Source of the DNA: Isoetes taiwanensis
Taxonomy: Eukaryota; Streptophyta; Lycopodiopsida; Isoetales; Isoetaceae
Length of the DNA: 64,000 bases
Direction of reading: 5' to 3'
NCBI GenBank assembly: GCA_021234155.1
Contig: JAJEKV010000040.1
Span: 4,549,229 to 4,613,228 of the forward strand
Part shown: positions 10,126 through 20,600 of the stretch, piece after piece
Layout: each line of letters begins with the position of its first letter
How positions within the stretch are numbered: the stretch's first letter is position 1
Position numbers and translations under genes: made by a program
Notes under the pieces: model-generated
What the model was told of the DNA's origin: nothing
Databases searched by the model: none
The model's input: only the letters and a program-made list of their open reading frames with translations

Positions 10126-11270
10126 GGCCCTTTTTCCACGACACTCGTGTCTTATATTTATTAAGATGTGATTGGGCCACATAGGCATATAAGACACCTT
10201 AGTTTTTTCCATTGAAATTTTTAAGACATGTCTTATATGCATGCCGTACAACTTTGGAGTCCCATTTTCTTCCGGGGAAATCCCCGGCCAGAAAATAAGA
10301 CATCAAGATGTCCAATCAGAGCCGTTCTGCACCGAAATTTTAGCATGTCACAAAAAAGAGGAGTAATAGAAGCATCACTCATTTCTGACCGGACTGCATT
10401 GGAATCGCCGGACTGGAATCTATAAAGGACTGGAATCGCAGATGGGAATCGCTGACTAGACTGGAATCGCTGCAAGTTGATTTGTTGCAGGTCGATTTGC
10501 AGGTCGATTTGTTGCAGGTTGAAATTGAAGCAAGGCAGAAGCAAGACACAATGGTGCAGGTCAAATTTGAGGCAACCCGAAGCAGTGCAGGTCGATCTTG
10601 AAGAGTGCCAGGTATTACAATGCTCGGTTTTGCAGATTCAGCCGACCTTTCGAGTTAAAAAGGGCAAACAATAAAAATCATTTTTCGGAAGACATTATTT
10701 TAGGTCAGGATCAGGATTATTTTAGGTCAGGATCAGGATTGCGGATCTTGGACTCTTGGACTCAGGTAAATTTCGGACTCTTGGACTCTTGGATTGCCAG
10801 AATGGGGTGCTCTTTCGCCCAATGTCTATCACGCTTAAGCTAGGATTACAGGCATAAGATATTTGCTGGATTACACGCTTAAGCTAGGATTACGGGCATA
10901 AGATTAAGGTAGGTCCTAATATATTTGCTGGATTACATGCATCATTTGCTGGATTACAGCCATTACAGCTATCATTTCGTCTGTAACAGCTATCACGCAT
11001 CAAGGATTTTGCAAAATGAGTGAAATTGTAGGATTGTGAAATTGCAAAATGAGTGAAATTGTGCCTCTTTGTCACAAATATGCAAACGCAGAGATTGAGT
11101 AGTGGAAAAGCAAATTTATGAGACATGTCTTATATTATAAGACACCTCTTATAATGAAGCCATGGAAAACTAATTGTTTTAAGACATGTCACAAAAATGA
11201 CGTGGCACCTCAAATGCTATCTTATAGTTATAAGACAGCCATATTTTAAGCCAACCGTGGAAAAAGGGCC
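10126..11270. mobile_element. Non-autonomous PIF/Harbinger element with TAA target duplication
   Basis: The left end GGCCCTTTTTCCACG (10126-10140) is the exact reverse complement of the right end CGTGGAAAAAGGGCC (11256-11270). TAA flanks both sides (10123-10125 and 11271-11273), matching the 3-bp TWA target duplication of PIF/Harbinger. Subterminal AAGACATGTCTTATA words occur near both ends. The 1145-bp interior codes for nothing recognisable and holds tandem words: GCAGGTCGATTTG near 10487-10520, TTAGGTCAGGATCAGGATT twice near 10700-10740, and CACGCTTAAGCTAGGATTAC twice near 10829 and 10875. Confidence 0.85.
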
Positions 11271-11625
11271 TAATCAAGTAAATTGGATTTGGATGATGCA
11301 AGAAGATAAAAAAGCTTAAAACTTATAAATTGCAAGGAGAAAGAAATTACCTGTGTTGAGAACACCTCTGAAGCAAAATCTCTATTGGTGAGCGTTCACA
11401 AGAAGCCCACAAGAAGCCAGTTGCTGCCAATGTACATTTGATTGCGTGGAGGATTGCGTGGAGATGACGTTTTTGAATTAGGCATGCTGAAGTGTGATGA
11501 AGCCCGTCCGAAAATAAAATTTCTTGGGTTTTCCCCGCCCTTGTATGCCACGTATGATTTCACCCTTATAGGGGCGCTCGCTCACACTATCTCCACCCGA
11601 TTCGGGTTGGAATTCTTAAAAAGTT

Positions 11626-11691
11626 GGAAACCCTTCCAAATTTCCAACAAATCCGGAAGGGTTTCCAAATTTGAAGCCCGGAAGGGTTTCC
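11626..11691. repeat. GGAAACCCTTCC repeat cluster 1
   Basis: GGAAACCCTTCC at 11626-11637 and its complement GGAAGGGTTTCC at 11655-11666 and 11680-11691. It sits inside the left inverted end of the candidate element. Confidence 0.85.
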
Positions 11692-11897
11692 GGTAGCATT
11701 TTTTTATTTTTGGGTGGAGTGACGTCCACCACTCATAACTTTAATGGATGCGGCCCGATTTGGGCGTTTAATGCATGCGGCGGCCCGATTTGGGCGAACT
11801 GTTTCCCCTGTTTCTGAAGAAGTCTTCTCAATCCGGCACCTTCCATCTGCAGCATGGGCAGTTCTGTGCCTCCAAAGGCCCAATCAGATCAGGAATA

Positions 11898-11959
11898 GGG
11901 CGCAAACGCAGGTATGGCGAAGAAATCTGGGCGCAAACGCAGGTATGGCGAAGAAATCT
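11898..11959. repeat. Tandem 31-bp repeat, two copies
   Basis: GGGCGCAAACGCAGGTATGG plus 11 bases at 11898-11928 is repeated perfectly at 11929-11959. Confidence 0.9.
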
Positions 11960-12064
11960 GGGCGCGAAGCATTTGGGGATTTATTGAACTCTACAGGTAT
12001 ATGGGATGTTGACTCCTCATTCTTCTTTTCTCGATTTTTCTTCGCTTTCATTATATCTTCGTAA

Positions 12065-14034
12065 TTGTCCTACTTCGGATCCGAAGCATTCTTCCTCTTG
12101 TGGATTATCCAATGATTTTCTAACAGTATAGAAAGCATTTACCGTCTTCCTCTACATTCATTCTGTATTGATACGATAACAAGGGCCACAACCAGTTTAC
12201 TTGCCATCTGTTCGAGTTGCTCAAGCATTTTTAGGTTTGAAATTATCAGAGTCGCATTGTATATTCTAGCTTGATGTCATGATCTTTTATCTTTTCTGCC
12301 TTCTCAGCTGAGTCAGGCTAATGGATATCATTTTTCTCGCTTAGTCATTATCTCGAGCTAGGCAAGCACATGAGTAAACCTTGAGCCTACTTGGAAGTGT
12401 GTCAGTTGTACTAATATGTATGCACATATATTCTACACTGTTAAGCATTCACATTAACAGCTTTGCATTTTCAATGGTGAAGTTGGTAGTCTGTTCATAG
12501 TGTTTTCAAAAGAAGTGAGATGCATCTGAGAATCATAAGTTTTTTCTTAGCCATTGAGTGTTTTCCAGTAGAGCAGAAAACTTTTGAACGCTAATAATTT
12601 TGCCCTTTAAGTATGTATGTGAACCAATTGCATTGTGCTGTATTTTCCTGGGCTTGCAAATGATGAATATTACTGTCAGATGACCACAGTTGGTCCTATG
12701 ATCTGACACTTTTAATTTAAACTTCCATGACGCTGATGCGCCCATCTTATTTTATTGTGCTCTTCTGGGTAGAACTTTTGTTGGATTGCTGTATCACATT
12801 TGTCTTAGTATGCTCCTTTTCCCTTTTATTTGTTTGATGGAAGTTTTGATGCAGAAGTAGGTCTTGAAACCAAGATTATCTCAATGACTTTGATGCTTGC
12901 TTTTGCTTCATTTGGTGTTGCATTTTTTGAGCTATGCTGGATTATTATGCTTCTCGTTGTCTGATTTGGGTTTATTTCTGCAATCTAGTTTTGTGTAAGA
13001 TGGCTGTATATTAAGTGAGATTAGTAATTTCCATATGCAGATCAATTTCCAATTGAGATGATTAGAGTATGGCAAAAAGACAAAGGGTTCAAATCCCTTA
13101 CACAGTTGTATTTTGCACGAGATGTTGCAATTGTTTAAATGGTTATTTTGTAGAGGAATTATTGGAAGACTGGTGGCTACAATTACAGCGTAGTCTTAGC
13201 ATCATTTTTCTTTCATGAACTGGAGGCAACTGTTAATACTCGAGATCAATGGCCAACGGCCATTTTTTCGACAATCGTTAGCTTCAACAGCCGTTTTGCA
13301 TTTGATACTTCCTATTTCCAGACTTCTAGTTGATGGCAGCTAGTAAGTCAACAGCCGTTTTGCATTTGATACTTCCTATTTCCAGACTTCTAGTTGATGG
13401 CAGCTAGTAAGTCATCTTGATGTGCCTGTCTATACTATCTGATCCATTCATTTGATTTGTCTAAGGGGCAGGCAGCAGAGGATTCATTCAGTCAGTTGTT
13501 TAAGTGGAAAAAAGGGTACTTTTTGAATAATTTGGACCTCATTTCATTAAAGCAGAAGCAAAATTTGCATAGTCTAGCATCTCTTTCAGCCACTTGAAAA
13601 ACATCCTTTCTCTTCTTCCTTAGTTTGCCTTCATTGGAATCAAATATTGGAGAGGAAAAGGCATACTTTGCAAGCGCTCAAATTCCAGTTGGATTTCAGT
13701 TTGCCTCCTAGTACAGCGTGCAATCTAGTGATTTCTCAAAATATTAGTTCAAGAATAATAGTAGTAACAAGGTGCTGTTGCACAGTTGCCCACCTACACA
13801 AAGGGACCTCTCCTATACAATCCATATAACAAAGTTCAGAAGAGTCCTACTGTTTCAAAACAAGATTGTTACTGTAAGTCCCTCGTTTGGTTTTCACAAT
13901 CCATCCTATGATTTGGATCAACCGAAAGAAAAGTTGAAGTTGACCAGCTCAATCGTTCTGTCTAACTCCTACGCAATGGCGGAGAGAAAAGCGCAAAAAG
14001 AGCATACGCCCTTAGAAATTTTTTGAACGGACGT
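12065..14034. other. No gene seen; intron-like T-rich sequence with a 64-bp tandem duplication
   Basis: About 2 kb of T-rich sequence with no supported coding region. A perfect 64-bp unit beginning TCAACAGCCGTTTTGCATTT occurs at 13284-13347 and again from 13348 to about 13411. A donor-like CAG|GTATAT near 11993 would make this stretch intron-like, but no spliced product can be shown. Confidence 0.5.
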
Positions 14035-14112
14035 GGAAACCCTTCCTATTTTCCCCCATTTGTGGAAACCCTTCCTATTTTCCCATGGGATTGGAAAATA
14101 GGAAGGGTTTCC
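14035..14112. repeat. GGAAACCCTTCC repeat cluster 2
   Basis: Copies at 14035-14046 and 14064-14075 (forward) and 14101-14112 (reverse complement), separated by TATTTTCCC-type spacers. Confidence 0.85.
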
Positions 14113-14242
14113 ATTTGAATTAAATTTTGAATTCTCGGGTGCCGTGCATATTTATGAGCGTGCACCATTAATGGGCGGCGTCCGTCTTGAAAGGCGTGGT
14201 CCATAAATGTACGTGTCAATATTAAAAATATTAAAAAAAAAT

Positions 14243-14322
14243 GGAAACCCTTCCCACTTTCCCTGGAAACCCTTCCGATTTTCAAATAGGAAACCCTTCC
14301 AAATTTCCATGGAAACCCTTCC
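14243..14322. repeat. GGAAACCCTTCC 22-bp array, forward orientation
   Basis: Four forward copies start at 14243, 14265, 14289 and 14311, giving periods of 22, 24 and 22 bp. The spacers are variants of AATTTTCCAT. Confidence 0.9.
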
Positions 14323-14799
14323 TATTATATGTGCCGTTTTGAGTTTCGTATTGGGTTGGTGTATTCTGGCAATGGTTTTGGCTATGATTCTTGTATAGTA
14401 TTGTATGCAAAACGGTATATTTTGCCAAATTTTGCCACATGAGAGCTGCTTGGGAGGAAGTTTCTTTTTTTGGGTGTTGAAGCAAAGTGTGGTTTTTTTG
14501 GGGGTATGTAAAGGTTAGGATTTCGGGCATGTGACATTCTAAAAGTAGGGTGCATGTAAAAATGGAAGTCTGGTCGACCACAGACAGGCGTTTTGGAGGC
14601 GGAGGATCTGAGCGGCTTCTGCAGTTGGTGTGAGTGAAAGCGAATTTGTGCAGGGAGTGTGGGTGCAGGCGCAAGTGCATAAGAGAGCTGTGTGCATCTG
14701 CAAATCGTGATGGAGGCTATGGGTGAGGCCCTCTTTCTGTGACGAATTTGCTGTGTGTTTTTGCAGGGAGGTTGCTTGCTTTGAGGGCAGAAAAAGAGT
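14323..14799. other. Leader-like region before the degenerate gene
   Basis: G- and T-rich on the plus strand, with TTTTTGCAG at 14759-14767 as a possible 3' splice site just before the open frame at 14800. Nothing else is recognised. Confidence 0.35.
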
Positions 14800-16962
14800 A
14801 TGTATCTGAGGAATCAGGCGAGATTGAAAGTGAGGGTTTTTAAACCCCCTTTTCGGAGGGCGTTTATAGAGAGTGGGGCTTGCAGGTATTGCAGGCAAGA
14901 AGACGGTGCTCAGGTTTTCCATTCTTTGGATGCACAGGGACGGCCTCCAGAGTGCAGCAGGCAAGGAGAGAAGATGGGGAGGCATGAGAAAACGCAGGAA
15001 GTGACATGGGCAGATGCAGCACAGATGGACTCTTCTTGCAGACCCTTTGTGCAGGCCAGGGAGGTGGATGTGGAAGTGAATCCTCCAGCTTGTGCAGATA
15101 GAATTGGGGCCCAGAAACCGGTGTCAGGTGTTGTGATTGGAGGGCGTGAAGCTGTTTGTGGGAAGCCCAACAACCCGCCTATTGAGGCTGCTGCAGTGTT
15201 TGAAGACAGGAATGGGGCAGTGGCTCCTGATGTGAGACGATCCGCCAGTGGAAGAGGTGGTAGGGGTGGGCGTAGTCGTGGGAGAGGCAGAGGCTTAGGT
15301 GGTAGGGGGCATTGCCTCCTTGCATTAGTGAATCTATTGGTGGTCAGCCTGTTCCTACTGATGATGTTTCAGAGGATGAGCCACAGAATACAAAGAGAGC
15401 AAGTAGAGGTACAGGCAGAGGCCGAGGAAGGGGAAGAGGGAGAGGGAGAGGTAGCAGGACCGTCTCGTTGATAGAGGAGCATGTTGGTACGATATAGGTG
15501 GTGGGCGTGGAGAAGAAGCGGTTGATCTTCCATTCCACTTAGACACGTCTGTCACAATTGTCTTTGGAGGGTGTGGCGTGCCCATCGCGACCGTACGATC
15601 GAATGATCCTATTCACGAAGGAGAATTACCTTTGCGGGGGTGGTGGCTTTGGAACGTGGTTCATCTTTGGACCACCTTCACATTCAGCCGTCATGCGCGC
15701 CCAATGCGAAAAACACCGCCGACCTCAATGTGAGGATTAAAAATTTTCTTGGATGGAATACTGCGAGGCCACACGGTGCTATGATCTTATGTAAAAAGCA
15801 TTTGCGAGGCTCAAAGCTGCATTGCTTTGAAGGCCTTAATGGACTCTTGCCTAAAGGATTTAGGCAAGCTTCATTTTCAGGCACACATGCATAGCGTCCT
15901 TCTTTGAGCGAGGTGGATCTTGGCAAGGAGCTTTACGCTCTTTATGGCGCAGGGGAGGTGAAGCACCTGACGGTGCTTCACAATGGCAATCTCATGGACA
16001 AGGCGCTCCATTATGTGTCTTATCAGCGTGGAAGATTGAGGGGCTGTTGCCACCGCTTGTGCATACGGTCAAAGCTATGATTCAGACAGGCAAGTTCAGG
16101 CTCGCCAGTTCGTGGGTGCTACCTAATAATTCCGCGTATGCCTCGCTTGAGAGAGTTCAAGCAGCCTGGCGGATTATGTTAGACCCGCAGCGCTGCACTT
16201 ACAAGGATGTTCGAATGGCATTATTTGGGTCGCAGCCAGGAATAGTACCAGTTGAGCGGGTTGGAAAGAGGCGAAAGCGTCTGTGGGATGAGACTGCAGA
16301 ATTTGATGATGTAGAAGGCAGTGCTGAGAGAGGCAGCAGTGCCGACGAGTTCATTTACGCAGACTCTGGAGTGCAGCCGTCGCCTCAAGAGCCTGCAGAC
16401 CCATTTGCAGATTTTATTCCATTAGATTTGCATGATAATGACTTTGATGTCGCTTGATATGGTTGTAATTGTCTGTATGCACGTTACTCGTGCTCTTGAT
16501 GGCTGACTTGCGGCTTGGTTTGTAACAGGTGACAATAGGACAGAGCAAGGAAGAGCACGAAATGCAGAGCTTATAGTCATTAGCGATGACTCTGAGGAGG
16601 CTCAATCTGTAGAGGAGTCTGCAGTTGTGTCTGGAGTTGAGAGTGGACATGCTGTTGGAGTTGATGGTCGCACATTTGCTGAGGAACTAAGGGATGCTGA
16701 AAACGCAGTCAGAAGCGTGTGTCTTGCAGTGAACAACCTGCGCTTTGCACTGGCAAGTACACTTGAACAAATTGATGCCGCGTTGCATGCTGCACATCGC
16801 TGCCCAGTAGAGATGGCGTTTGATACTAGCATTCTTCGCTCGCATCTCAATCTGTGTCGTGGCCTACTTATTAGAGAGTTGCGTGATCTTGAAGCCCTGA
16901 GGCAGCGCCATGATAGGCACCGCATTGGCAGGTCACGCGGTGGTGATGGTCGCCATGCTTAG
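14800..16962 (+). pseudogene. Unrecognised degenerate gene with RG-rich tract, SIM-like motif and helical C-terminus
   Basis: A chain of overlapping plus-strand frames reads as one protein with frameshifts. 14800-15310 is basic and ends in SGRGGRGGRSRGRGRGLGGR. A shift near 15310 continues into DDVSEDEPQN and a second RG run up to 15480. 15485-15890 includes VTIVFGGCGVPIATV, then CKKHLRGSKLHCFEGLNGLL. 15900-16060 has EVDLGKELYALY. 16047-16457 has FRLASSWVLPNNSAYASLER and GKRRKRLWDE. After a possible acceptor TTTGTAACAG (16529), the last piece has LIVISDDSEE, a SUMO-interaction-like motif, and a long Leu/Ala/Arg helical segment ending at 16960. I do not recognise the family. RG tracts suggest nucleic-acid binding (inference). 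The position between inverted repeat arrays suggests a mobile-element gene. Confidence 0.5.
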
Positions 16963-17250
16963 ATGCATTGGGCATTGTACAGCTGTTTGTTGGTTCTATG
17001 CAGATACTGCCTTGGCAGTTGTATATATTTTCATGTTGGACTGTTTGTAATATAAAGTTCTGATGGAATAGAGTTCTTGGACCTTTGAAATATGTTCGAA
17101 TATTTGCACCATTGCATTTGTCTTTTGATTGTGTGTGCCAAAAAACGTGGACCATTGATTGGAGGAATATCATGGTATATTCCTGTGATCAATGGCTCCA
17201 GAGAAGAGTGATATATAGAGTGATATATAGAGTTATATCCATGGAAAATA

Positions 17251-17393
17251 GGAAGGGTTTCCATGGAAAATAGGAAGGGTTTCCATGGAAACCCTTCCTA
17301 GTTTTAATGAAAGCCGGAAGGGTTTCCATGGAAAATAGGAAGGGTTTCCATGGAAAATTGGAAGGGTTTCCATGGAAATTTGGAAGGGTTTCC
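17251..17393. repeat. GGAAGGGTTTCC 22-bp array, mostly reverse orientation
   Basis: Seven copies start at 17251, 17273, 17287 (forward GGAAACCCTTCC), 17316, 17338, 17360 and 17382. Most are 22 bp apart with CATGGAAAAT-type spacers. It mirrors the array at 14243-14322 and lies about 250 bp upstream of the BAG gene start. Confidence 0.9.
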
Positions 17394-17463
17394 ACGGGAG
17401 CCCAACCCAAATCGGGCGTACTTAGAACCATCGCTTATAGGGGTGTGGGACTTTCTACGTGGC

Positions 17464-17640
17464 CAGAAAAGAAGACACCAGTCAGGTCTGGATGCTTCGA
17501 GAGCTTCCTTTGCATTTTATGAAATAGAGCGGCCTCGCTTCGCACATGCGCATCCCACAAGATATTGAATCGATCTTTCTAATTCTTCTGTCTTTCCCTG
17601 ATTTTCTGTAACAGCGGTTCTGTCTCTGCAGGAATTCGAC
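17464..17640 (+). promoter_or_regulatory. BAG gene leader with 3' splice-like sites
   Basis: Only about 177 bp separate the inverted end of the candidate element (17463) from the ATG at 17641. The stretch ends CTGTCTCTGCAG|GAATTCGAC-ATG, with pyrimidine-rich sequence before two CAG sites (about 17612 and 17631). This looks like the end of a 5'-UTR intron. No clear TATA box is seen. If the leader is spliced, the element may lie inside the 5'-UTR intron. Confidence 0.4.
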
Positions 17641-20600
17641 ATGAATTATTTCATGCCGTATGGTGCAGCCCCCGTTCCTGCATGGCGGAGCGGGGCGGAT
17701 GATCAAGCTTTTCCAGATCAAGTGGCAAACGCGTATGGTCCTGGCTTTTATTTTCCTCCAGTTCCACATAATTCTGGTAATCCTGAATTTCGTCATATTT
17801 ATCCATATCCCATGTATGTATATCCCGCGCCCTTCCATAATGTATATGAGCAAGACGAAGATGGTGGTAAGAAGTTTAGACATGCACCGTATTATTTTGT
17901 TCCTGGTGGATCGGCTGGATATCCAGGTTTTGTCCCTGTTCCTATGGTGCGGCCAGAAGAAAACGAGCAAGATGTTAATGATCAGAAGCAAATGGACTCC
18001 AGGTTTCAGCATCCCAGATTTGTTGCAATGCCTGCTATTAATGGTGACCCATTGGCTGCTCTTATTCCGCAAGGAGCACATCCTCTCAAATATCCTCATT
18101 TTGTCACTTACCCTGATGATGGCCACGGAAGAGATGGTGATGACGATGGCAAATCTGGATTTCAATATCCCCTGGTTTTTATGCCTGCATCTGATGGAAA
18201 GAAGAAACAGAGAGATGGATTTCAACGGCCTCCATATTTTATGCCCCCCATGTTTGATGGAAGAGCCCCCCTACAGCCACAAAAACTGAATGAAAATAAA
18301 GGGTCCAAAATGCAGAGCCAGAGACCTCAGTCGGTTCCAGGTATGCGTTTCCCTGCTGATAATAAGGAGCAATATTTATTCCCTTATTTCTTTCCTAGTA
18401 TGGATCCAAGTTCTTGCTACCAGGTTTACGGGCCACCATATATGAAGGGGGTAAAGTCCGTTTCTCCACAAGTGGAGATCAAACCATTAGTCCATAGAGA
18501 TGAGGATTCTCAAGATCAGAATTTATGGATGAACCCGCAGAAACCTATGTTCTGCCTTCCATCATCCTCAGGGAATGATGTTTCTTCTTCCAAAGAAAAG
18601 CAAAAATCTGAGAAACAGAAGTCTGTTCCTGTTCTGGATCCACTGGGACATTTGAATGCTCTTCATTTGCCTTCCAATGATGGTGGTCAAGAGAAAATAA
18701 AGGATGTGTCATTGGATTCTGAACCATCCTCTCAAACAGCTATAAGGGTGATTCCGGTTAGGCCTGTGGAAGAGGAGAACTTGAGCAAACAGATGCAGCC
18801 CAAAGCGGCCTCACAAGATAAACAAGTGAAGGATACCAAGAAACAAATTCCGGCTCTTAATGATGTCAAATCAGAAGTGGGCAGCAAACAGGCGCAGTCG
18901 GCCTTGCCGAGAGAGGATTCTCAAGTGCACAATTCCCGTCATAGTGAAGTAAAACCAGAAGTGAACAAGCAGGTAAATGCTAAGGGCAAGCAGGGATTTC
19001 CTCCATTGAAGCTTGTTGTGGATGATTGCAAGAAAGGTTTGAAGAAGTCTCCAAGTTCTTTTTCTAGCAAAGATCAAGGACATGCAAAACCTAAGATTAA
19101 TGCAGAAGAGAGGATGCAAGGCACAAAAGCATTAGATACAAAAACGAGGAAGGATGAAGTACCTGCACAATCTAATCAAATGTCAATAGAAGAGATTGGG
19201 CAGCGCTTAAAGGATATAGATATAAAAACTGCAAGGAAAAATGAAGAATCTTCGCAATCTTGTAAGGTGAAATTGGGGGAAAGTAAGGATATAGATGGTG
19301 CAAGCAAGTGTGATAAGCCTGGAGAATCTAAGGAGGTTAAAGGGGCACTTCAAGAAAGTGATAACAATGGAAAGGATGTCAATTTGATAGGATTAAAAAC
19401 GTTTTTGGATGAAACAACTGCTGCTACATATATTCAGTCTAGGGTTCGAGGATTTCTAGTGCGCAAATCACAGCCTCTGACATGTTTGAAAAATGTTGCC
19501 ATGGTTAAATCAAAGCTTGAGGATTTGAAAAGCCAAGTGCCAACAGATGAGGACTTGGATAAAGTGTGTTCAGATCCAAAGGAATGTGTGAAGTTGTCTG
19601 AAACCATAATGGCATTATTACTGCAGCTTGACAATGTCCAAGTAAGCTCTAAGTATCTCCCTTTGTTGTCTTTAAGACTTTATTGTGGTCACTAAATTCA
19701 TTGCTCATGTTGTTTTAGGGCGTGCATCCAGTAGTTCGGGATATTAGGAAGAGTGTTTCGAAGGAACTTCTGAAAATCCAAGATTATGTAGACAACGCAA
19801 TTAATAGAGTTTCAAAATCAGTGAACCAGGCTGTGCCAGCTGCTGGAAATTGTCAAGTTTTGATGGTAGAAAAGGCGGACAAGAATGTATCACCTGGACC
19901 TGAGAATCAAGGGCAAGCAGGGATATTGCTTGATCAAGTCAGCCAGGTGTCATGTCCGTCGATAGACTTCAAAGACATCCAAAAGCAAGAGAAACCAAAG
20001 CAGAAGGATGGCGTGTCTCCAGAGGATCTGGGCATTGGGGAGGAAGGGGGGCAGCAAGAGAAGCAGTCAGATTCATCAATGTATCTGCTTAAGCTTGACG
20101 AGAATGGACAAATGGATGGAGTTAAAGCAGGACGATTGCAGGGAATAGATGAGGAGAAAAGCTTGTTGAAAAGTGGTGAAAACATAGAAAACATAGAGGA
20201 TTCTGCTAAACTAGAGCACTCTACTATCTCCTGTCCAAGAGGAGGCATTCATGATGTAGTCAAGGATGAATTGTGTGTTATTTTACCTGAGGATGTTTTG
20301 AAAAATGAGGTTGAAGTGGCGGGATCAATAGTGAAAGAGCAGGGGAGGGGGCTACAGGATATATCAAGTTCTGTGAACTTTGCACTGGGAGAAAGGCAAG
20401 AAAAAGCTGAACAAGCATGTACATCTGAATTATCAGATAGTATAAAAGTCAGTCAAGGTGTTAGTCTCATGGATATTGAATCCAAACTAGTGGAAGACGT
20501 ATCCCATGATCAGAGTAGGCAAACTGGGCAGGATCTGGATGAGGAGCAAGAGATAAAAAAGGATCGAGAATTCCATTCATCACCTATGCTGGCAGATGTG

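Larger units (their letters stand above)
11547..17463. mobile_element. Candidate TIR element bounded by repeat arrays
   Basis: Related sequence in inverted orientation lies at both ends. GCCACGTA is at 11547-11554, with its complement TACGTGGC at 17456-17463. CACCCYTATA-type words follow about 15 bp inward. CCCGATTCGGGTTGG at 11596-11610 matches CCAACCCAAATCGGG at 17402-17416 (one mismatch). The internal offsets agree (49 and 47 bp). Arrays of GGAAACCCTTCC begin just inside both ends, mainly in opposite orientation. The interior holds an unrecognised degenerate gene (14.8-17.0 kb). I could not define a target duplication. Two separate smaller elements are the alternative. Confidence 0.45.

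Noticed and set aside
15312-15585. Several overlapping minus-strand proline/leucine-rich frames
   Set aside because: They are complements of the RG-coding low-complexity tract, not genes.
17482-18289. Long frames opposite and overlapping the BAG exon
   Set aside because: Shadow frames of a biased coding region; no start context, domain or splice evidence.
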